The notes under the pieces are model-generated. The model was not told where the DNA came from and did no database searches. It saw nothing but the letters and a program-made list of their open reading frames with translations. DNA of 35,857 bases from Spartobacteria bacterium (GTDB lineage Bacteria; Verrucomicrobiota; Kiritimatiellia; CAIQIC01; Lenti-01), in the NCBI GenBank assembly GCA_009930415.1, contig RZYG01000005.1, positions 1 through 35,857 on the forward strand, written 5' to 3'. A program made the translations under genes and the position numbers. Of the stretch, positions 31,037 to 35,857 are shown one piece after another. Numbering within the stretch: position 1 is the stretch's first letter; every line of letters starts with the position of its first letter.

Positions 31037-33948
31037 CGAAGCTCCTTATGATCTCGCCGGGCATCGTTGCACAACCCCGCTTGATTATCACGCATATTCA
31101 TCCGCAGACCCTGCGGCGGGTTTTGCGGCGCGTGGCCGGCATCCGTTGCCGCTCCCGCGCGGTGATGCCAGGCGCGCAGGATGCCATCGAGGACCTCGTC
31201 GAGGCGCTCGGCGACGTCGGCGCTCAGGAATCGCAACACGCGATATCCGTTTTCCTGCAGCAGAACGTCCTTGCGCCGGTCCCGTCGATAGGCCTCCGGG
31301 CGGGCGAAATGGTGCGGCCCGTCGAGCTCGATCGCCAGCCGCCGTTCGGCGCAAAGCAAATCCACTTCCATGGATCCATTGCCGTCGAACGGGATCGGCA
31401 TGGAAACGTTCAGGCGGAAATGCCCGGCCGTCGCCGGCAGCGTTTCCAGGCGGCGATACAGAAAGGCTTCCGCGGCGCTGCGGGCGCGCGCCTCGCCTTC
31501 CGCGTCCGCCGCCGGCGCCGCCCGCTGCGTAGCCGCCACGAACAAATCCGCCAGCGGCGCATCCAGCCCGTCGCGGACCAACCGCCGCACGCTGTCCGCG
31601 TAACTCTCCTGCCAATGCGACGAAACCGGCAACGGCACCTCGTCGGGCCAGCCCGGCATGGACTTCAACGGCAGCAGGACCGAATATCCCAGCGCGCGAT
31701 AGCCCTGGCACCGGCGATCGAACATGCGCGAAAGCATCGGCACGTTCAGATCCGCGTAGTCGCAAATCCGCACTTCCCGCTTCCCGGCGTGGACCCGGTG
31801 CAGCCGGCCGGCATATTGCGCAATGCGCCCGCGCCACGAAATGGGCATGGCCAGGAACAGCGTGTCCAGCCGCGCATCGTCGAATCCCTCGCCCAAATAT
31901 GCACCCGTCGCCAGGAGAACGCGCGGCTCGTTGTCTGGAATCGCGGCCAGTTGCGCGGCAATGGCCGCCAACTGTTTTCGTCCCATTCCGCCGCGCATCA
32001 CGACCAGATGCGGCACCCGCCCTTCCAGCAACTCCGCCAGTTCGGCCAGATGGTTCTTGCGCTCGGTCAGCACCACGGGCGAACGCCCTTCCTTTACCGC
32101 GGCCAGCACGTCCGCCACGATCAGGCGATTGCGCGCTTCGTTGCGTGCCAAGTCCTCGCACAACGCATGGAAGGACACCTTCGCGCTTTCCTCGCCCGGG
32201 AACGGACCTCCCGCGAAATTCGTCGGCCGCACCCACACGGTATGCTCGAACGCTTGGATTTGATGCATCTTGCGCGCGTTCACCTGATGCCGCACGGGAC
32301 CGCACTGCATGAAAATGATCGGATGGTGACCATCCTTGCGGATCGGCGTGGCCGACAATCCCGTCACGAAACGCGCCTTGGCCCGGCGCGCCACCCGCTC
32401 GAACGCCGGCGCGGATATCGCGTGGCATTCGTCCACGATCAAATGGCCGTAATCCCCCACCATGTCGTCGGTTTCGCCTTTGCGTCCGAGGCTTTGGATC
32501 AACGCGACGTCGACCTGGCCCGTGACCTGCCGTTTGCCCCTGCCAATGCGCCCAATCTCTTTCTCCGCCAAGCCCAGGAAAGTCGCCAGCCGCGCCACCC
32601 ATTGTGTCTGCAATTGCCGCCGATTCACCAGTACCAACGCGTTCACGCCGCGCTGTGCGATCAACCACGCCGCCAACACAGTCTTGCCGAACGCCGTCCC
32701 CGCCGCCAGCACGCCCGTCTCGTGCCCCAACATGGCCTTGCCCGCCAATTCCTGCTCGGGACGCAGTTCGCCGCGAAAAGACAGGTCCAGCGGAATACCC
32801 GGATTCCGTTCATCTCGCACGCGCAGCCGCACCCCGCAGGCAGACAGGCATTCTCGCACGTCGTCCAAGCAGCCGCGCGGAAGCGCCAGATGCTGCGGAT
32901 AATCCACCGCGCAGGAAATCACCCGCGGTTTGCCGAAGGTGCTCAGCCGCATTGCCTGCGCTTTATGGAATTCCGGATTGGCGAATGCCGCCAGACGGAT
33001 CAGCCGCCCGCGCAGCGCGGGATTCAGCCCTTCTTTCGCAACGTAGAGCTGGTCGCTGGAAACCACCTCCAGTACTTCCGGCAGCGCCCCGGCGATGGGC
33101 CGCTCTTTGCGCTCCCGCGAAGGCGACAGCAACCACGGCGCGTCGCTTTCCTCCGGCACCGGGTCGTCCACCGCCAAGATGAGATTCTCCCGCCGGGCCG
33201 GCTCGACGACGCGCTCCACTTCTGCGCGGAAAAGCCTCCGCAAGCCGCCCAGGAATGCCCACTGGTCTTCGTAGGGCTCGAAATGCTCGTCGAGGAAAAG
33301 GCTGTTGCCCTTGTCCCGTGCCGTCTTTTGCAGCGGCAACGCAATCAGATTGCCGAATCCGCCCTTGGGCATCGTGTCCTGGTTCGGGAACAATCGGTCG
33401 TACGAATCCAATCCCAAATCCGGATGGCGCTCCATCGTCGCCGTCAGCAAAACCGCCCCCAGTTCGCGGGCCAGCCGCGCCGGCAACGGCTCACGGAAAG
33501 AGAACCACAGATGCGCCCCGTTGCCCGATCGCGAGCGCTCCACGGCCACGGGCAAATCCAGTTCGCGGCAAGTCGCCGCCACAGCGGCCACGTCCTCGCG
33601 CCACGAATCCTTGTCGAAATCCGCCGCCAAAAACCAGCAATGCTCGTCGGCCAGCAGCGGATAGACTCCCATCACGAACGGCTTGCCGGACGAATCCGAT
33701 CCGGTCAGATGCCATTTCACTTCTTCGTCCGTCACCGACATGAACCGCCGGTTCGGGCAATTGGCACATTTGGTCTTGGGCTTGTCGCAAAACCGCCGGT
33801 TCCATTCGTTCGCGCAGGCCGGCTGATATCCCGATTTCCCCGTCTTCGCGCTCTCGAACCGCCGCGGATACACGTCTTCCCGCCCCCGGAACAACGCACG
33901 GAACAAGGCGATCTTCTCTGCCGGCGGCGACCGGTTCGTCAACCCCAT
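31033..33948 (-). CDS. TOTE-type primase, SF2 helicase and DUF559-like nuclease in one protein
   Basis: 971 residues. Domains in order: (1) a TOTE-type archaeo-eukaryotic primase, about 10-250, starting AEKIALFRALFRGREDVYPRRFES, with a zinc cluster Cys45/54/61/64, catalytic Asp110 and Asp112 in FLAADFDKDSW, and His146 in SRSGNGAHLWFSF; (2) an SF2 helicase, about 390-770, with P-loop GTAFGKT (417-423), DECH (506-509), SAT (532-534) and QYAGRLHR (711-718); (3) a PD-(D/E)xK nuclease of DUF559/Vsr-like type, 845-930, with Glu861, Asp863, Glu874, Asp876 and Lys893. All catalytic motifs seem intact. Such fusions belong to TOTE conflict systems, proposed to act against invading DNA. GAGGG 7 bases upstream favours the ATG at 33948; an ATG at 33987 overlapping the ATPase stop is the alternative. 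Confidence 0.88.
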   Translation of the reverse strand: MGLTNRSPPAEKIALFRALFRGREDVYPRRFESAKTGKSGYQPACANEWNRRFCDKPKTKCANCPNRRFMSVTDEEVKWHLTGSDSSGKPFVMGVYPLLADEHCWFLAADFDKDSWREDVAAVAATCRELDLPVAVERSRSGNGAHLWFSFREPLPARLARELGAVLLTATMERHPDLGLDSYDRLFPNQDTMPKGGFGNLIALPLQKTARDKGNSLFLDEHFEPYEDQWAFLGGLRRLFRAEVERVVEPARRENLILAVDDPVPEESDAPWLLSPSRERKERPIAGALPEVLEVVSSDQLYVAKEGLNPALRGRLIRLAAFANPEFHKAQAMRLSTFGKPRVISCAVDYPQHLALPRGCLDDVRECLSACGVRLRVRDERNPGIPLDLSFRGELRPEQELAGKAMLGHETGVLAAGTAFGKTVLAAWLIAQRGVNALVLVNRRQLQTQWVARLATFLGLAEKEIGRIGRGKRQVTGQVDVALIQSLGRKGETDDMVGDYGHLIVDECHAISAPAFERVARRAKARFVTGLSATPIRKDGHHPIIFMQCGPVRHQVNARKMHQIQAFEHTVWVRPTNFAGGPFPGEESAKVSFHALCEDLARNEARNRLIVADVLAAVKEGRSPVVLTERKNHLAELAELLEGRVPHLVVMRGGMGRKQLAAIAAQLAAIPDNEPRVLLATGAYLGEGFDDARLDTLFLAMPISWRGRIAQYAGRLHRVHAGKREVRICDYADLNVPMLSRMFDRRCQGYRALGYSVLLPLKSMPGWPDEVPLPVSSHWQESYADSVRRLVRDGLDAPLADLFVAATQRAAPAADAEGEARARSAAEAFLYRRLETLPATAGHFRLNVSMPIPFDGNGSMEVDLLCAERRLAIELDGPHHFARPEAYRRDRRKDVLLQENGYRVLRFLSADVAERLDEVLDGILRAWHHRAGAATDAGHAPQNPPQGLRMNMRDNQAGLCNDARRDHKELR

Positions 33949-33983
33949 TGTCCCGCCCTCGCTGCTGCCCCTGCCGGTCGCCA

Positions 33984-35144
33984 TCATGCCAAAACGGCTT
34001 GCGCCTTGCCCGACAATTCGCCCAAGCTGACCACGTCCACGCCCGGTTTCATCGCCCAGCCTTCCGACACGGGCGCCGCCACGAAGGTTTTTAGCGGCTG
34101 GATGTCTTCCAAGGCGAACGCCGTTCCCTTGGTCAGGCTTGGCGACAGCGAGCACTTGCACTCCACCGCCACGACCTTCTGGCCCCGCTGCACCACGAAA
34201 TCCATCTCGGCGCCCCTTGAACTGCGATAGAACGATACGTCCACCCCGGGCAATCGCCCCTTCAGATTGGAAAGGACGATCTGCTCCCATGCCGCCCCCA
34301 AACCGGGATGGGCTTGCCAATCTTCAAAATTCCGCACGTTCAGCAACGCCGCCGCCAAACCCGAATCGGCGATGTAAACCTTGGGCGATTTCACCAGGCG
34401 CTTGCCGAGATTGGATACGAAAGGCGGCACGACTTCCACCATGTAGACGTTGGCCAGCAAATCGATATGCCGCCTCACGGTCATGTCCGAAACCCCCAGC
34501 GAAGAGGCCAGCGCGGAATAGTTGGCCGTCTGTCCGTTGAAGTGCGCCAACATCTGCCACAAGCGGCGCATCGCCACGGGCGAAACGCCCGCCCATTGGA
34601 GCAAATCCCGTTCCAGAAACGAGGTGATGAATTGTTCGCGCCAATCGAATGAACGTGTCGCGCTGGCCGCCAGCAAACTCGGAGGAAACGCCCCCCGGGT
34701 AACGTAGGATTCGATGGAGCGGCACTTTGCCACCTCCGTCCATAAAAACGGAGTCAAGCGGCGATAGGCAATTCGCCCGGCCAGACTCTCCGAACTCTGG
34801 CGCAGCAAATCCCGCGAGGCCGAACCCAGAACCAGAAAGCGGCCGTTCCCGCCCCATTCGTCCACGGTGCTGCGAATCACGGGGAACAACTCCGGGCGAC
34901 GCTGGATTTCGTCGATGCAGATCAACCGTCCTTTTTGCGACTCAAAAAACCATTGTGCATCCTCCAACTTGCGCAAATCGGCCGGATTCTCCAAATCCAG
35001 ATAGACGACCCGCGAATGTCCTTTCAGCGCCTCTTTCACGAGCGTGGACTTCCCGCATTGGCGCGGCCCGACAATGGCCGTGACCGGGAAATGCTTCAGG
35101 GAACGCATCAATTCGCGCTCGAGAAACCGTTGGACATAAGGCAT
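33984..35144 (-). CDS. AAA+ ATPase with DUF4143 domain
   Basis: 386 residues. The AAA_14-type ATPase core has Walker A GPRQCGKST (26-34) and Walker B LICIDEIQ (Asp78, Glu79), then VLGSASRDLL as sensor 1 and LAGRIAYRRLTPF. A winged-helix segment follows (NYSALASSLGVSDMTVRRHIDLL). The C-terminal DUF4143 region contains FYRSSRGAEMDFVVQRGQKVVAVECKCS, which keeps the E...D...ExK pattern of a PD-(D/E)xK nuclease fold. Members are common, often as orphan accessory genes; their function is unclear. A GAGGA site precedes the ATG by 7 bases. It is the first gene of the unit with the primase-helicase, whose possible upstream ATG overlaps its stop. Its codon use and AT-rich upstream region hint at acquisition. 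Confidence 0.88.
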   Translation of the reverse strand: MPYVQRFLERELMRSLKHFPVTAIVGPRQCGKSTLVKEALKGHSRVVYLDLENPADLRKLEDAQWFFESQKGRLICIDEIQRRPELFPVIRSTVDEWGGNGRFLVLGSASRDLLRQSSESLAGRIAYRRLTPFLWTEVAKCRSIESYVTRGAFPPSLLAASATRSFDWREQFITSFLERDLLQWAGVSPVAMRRLWQMLAHFNGQTANYSALASSLGVSDMTVRRHIDLLANVYMVEVVPPFVSNLGKRLVKSPKVYIADSGLAAALLNVRNFEDWQAHPGLGAAWEQIVLSNLKGRLPGVDVSFYRSSRGAEMDFVVQRGQKVVAVECKCSLSPSLTKGTAFALEDIQPLKTFVAAPVSEGWAMKPGVDVVSLGELSGKAQAVLA

Positions 35145-35168
35145 GGGGCAATCCTCAATATCTCATTA

Positions 35169-35185
35169 TCAACATTAAATGTTGA
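35169..35185. promoter_or_regulatory. Palindromic operator before the ATPase/primase unit
   Basis: TCAACAT-TAA-ATGTTGA is an exact 7-bp dyad. It lies 10 bases downstream of the -10 element, just past the predicted transcript start and upstream of the ribosome site. That is a typical position for a repressor. No regulator gene adjoins it; the winged-helix part of the ATPase itself is one candidate. Confidence 0.55.
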
Positions 35186-35195
35186 ATATGGGATA

Positions 35196-35224
35196 CAACT
35201 ATTTCCACTCCCGGCAAATGTCAA
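35196..35224 (-). promoter_or_regulatory. Promoter of the ATPase/primase-helicase unit
   Basis: On the minus strand a perfect TTGACA (35219-35224) is followed after 17 bases by TAGTTG (35196-35201). The weak -10 implies low activity or a need for activation. The gap between pheT and the ATPase gene is otherwise AT-rich and holds no gene. Confidence 0.5.
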
Positions 35225-35254
35225 GTCGGAATCCCGCGCGATTGTTGACCCCGC

Positions 35255-35857
35255 CTATCCTTCCCGGATTTCGGCCGGCAGCTGCGCCTTGAGCGCCGCG
35301 TTGACCTTCGCCTGGAAGCCGTTGGCGACCTCGTCGGTCAGCGTCCCGGTCTTGGAGCGGTAGGTGAACGCATAGGCCATGCTCTTGCGGCCCTCGCCCA
35401 GGTTCTTGCCCTGGTAGACGTCGAACAGCTCGATCTTCTCGAGTTCCGTCGGCGCGGCTGCGCGCGCGACCTCCACCACCCGCTCGTGGCGCACGTCCGT
35501 GCCCACGATCAGCGCCGCGTCGCGCCGGATGCTCGGATAGCTCGGCGGAGGGGTCAGCCCGTGAATTGTAGCAATTTGGGCCACCAGCGGCTTTGCTTCC
35601 GCTTCCAGCAGGCCCACCGGCTCGTGGAGGCGCCATTCCTTGGCGATGCTCGCGTTCAACAGGCCCAGCCAACCGACGACCGCGCCGTCCACGACGATCT
35701 CCATGCCGCGCCCCGGCTCGCTCCACGGGCGGTCGGCGGGCCGCAGCGCCGCGCCGCGCAGGTTCAGCGCGGCCGAGGCCTGCTCCCACAGGCCCTTGAT
35801 CCACAGGAACATTTCCAATTCATCGACGGGCTTGAACTTGTCCAGCCCCGTGCGCCC
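35255..35857 (-). CDS. pheT: Phenylalanine--tRNA ligase beta subunit, C-terminal part
   Basis: The gene runs off the right edge, so its start lies outside; 200 residues are visible. PheT pairs with PheS as alpha2beta2 and charges tRNA-Phe. Visible are the end of the core (GLDKFKPVDELEMFLWIKGLWEQAS...), a VVGWLGLLN segment from the B5/catalytic-like module, and the full C-terminal FDX-ACB domain that clamps the tRNA (YPSIRRDAALIVGTDVRHERVVE...IELFDVYQGKNLGEGRKSMAYAFTYRSKTGTLTDEVANGFQAKVNAAL). The stop is 30 bases before the -35 of the ATPase unit. pheS is presumably upstream beyond the window. Confidence 0.95.
   Translation of the reverse strand, partial: GRTGLDKFKPVDELEMFLWIKGLWEQASAALNLRGAALRPADRPWSEPGRGMEIVVDGAVVGWLGLLNASIAKEWRLHEPVGLLEAEAKPLVAQIATIHGLTPPPSYPSIRRDAALIVGTDVRHERVVEVARAAAPTELEKIELFDVYQGKNLGEGRKSMAYAFTYRSKTGTLTDEVANGFQAKVNAALKAQLPAEIREG

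Overview
The window is GC-rich, gene-dense chromosomal DNA from a Gram-negative-type bacterium. It has a peptidoglycan synthesis and division (dcw) cluster and frequent 4- to 8-base ATGA-type gene overlaps. Gaps between genes hold many hairpin repeats. The combination fits a member of the PVC superphylum (Kiritimatiellota, Lentisphaerota or Verrucomicrobiota), but that placement is inference. There is no rRNA, and I saw no convincing tRNA or CRISPR array.

Layout. (1) 1-4001, plus strand: the end of a glycerol-1-phosphate dehydrogenase gene, a hicAB toxin-antitoxin pair with its own promoter, glycyl-tRNA synthetase, and a zinc-ribbon membrane protein. (2) 4014-4400: nine tandem hairpins between two convergent genes. 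(3) 4401-18837, minus strand: transcribed as mraZ, a small unknown gene, rsmH, ftsL-like, ftsI, murE, murF, mraY, murD, a LysM protein, an intrinsic terminator, ftsW, then ahcY (own sigma70-type promoter) and rlmN. Together these make and polymerise lipid II precursor and build the septal wall. murG, murC, ddl and ftsQAZ are not in the cluster. (4) 18838-19177: divergent control region with the mraZ promoter, MraZ-type TGGG boxes and a DnaA box inside an inverted repeat. (5) 19178-20243: hypA-hypB, nickel insertion factors without a hydrogenase or urease beside them. (6) 20366-22326, minus strand: an MFS transporter coupled to a methyltransferase. (7) 22394-22520: two long hairpins. (8) A TPR protein, a ComEC-like DNA-uptake channel with a degenerate metallo-beta-lactamase domain, and a nucleotidyltransferase-like protein. 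(9) 27206-31036: amino-sugar genes, with a divergent-family glucosamine-6-phosphate deaminase convergent to a small-membrane-protein / beta-helix / glmM operon. (10) 31033-35224, minus strand: an AAA+/DUF4143 ATPase followed by one large protein joining a TOTE-type archaeo-eukaryotic primase, an SF2 helicase and a DUF559-like nuclease. A TTGACA promoter with a palindromic operator drives it. (11) 35255 to the end: the C-terminal part of pheT.

The most notable features are the TOTE-type conflict locus placed directly upstream of cell-wall precursor genes, and the abundance of hairpin repeats whose stems differ in sequence but keep pairing. Two enzymes (ComEC and NagB) also lack expected active-site residues.
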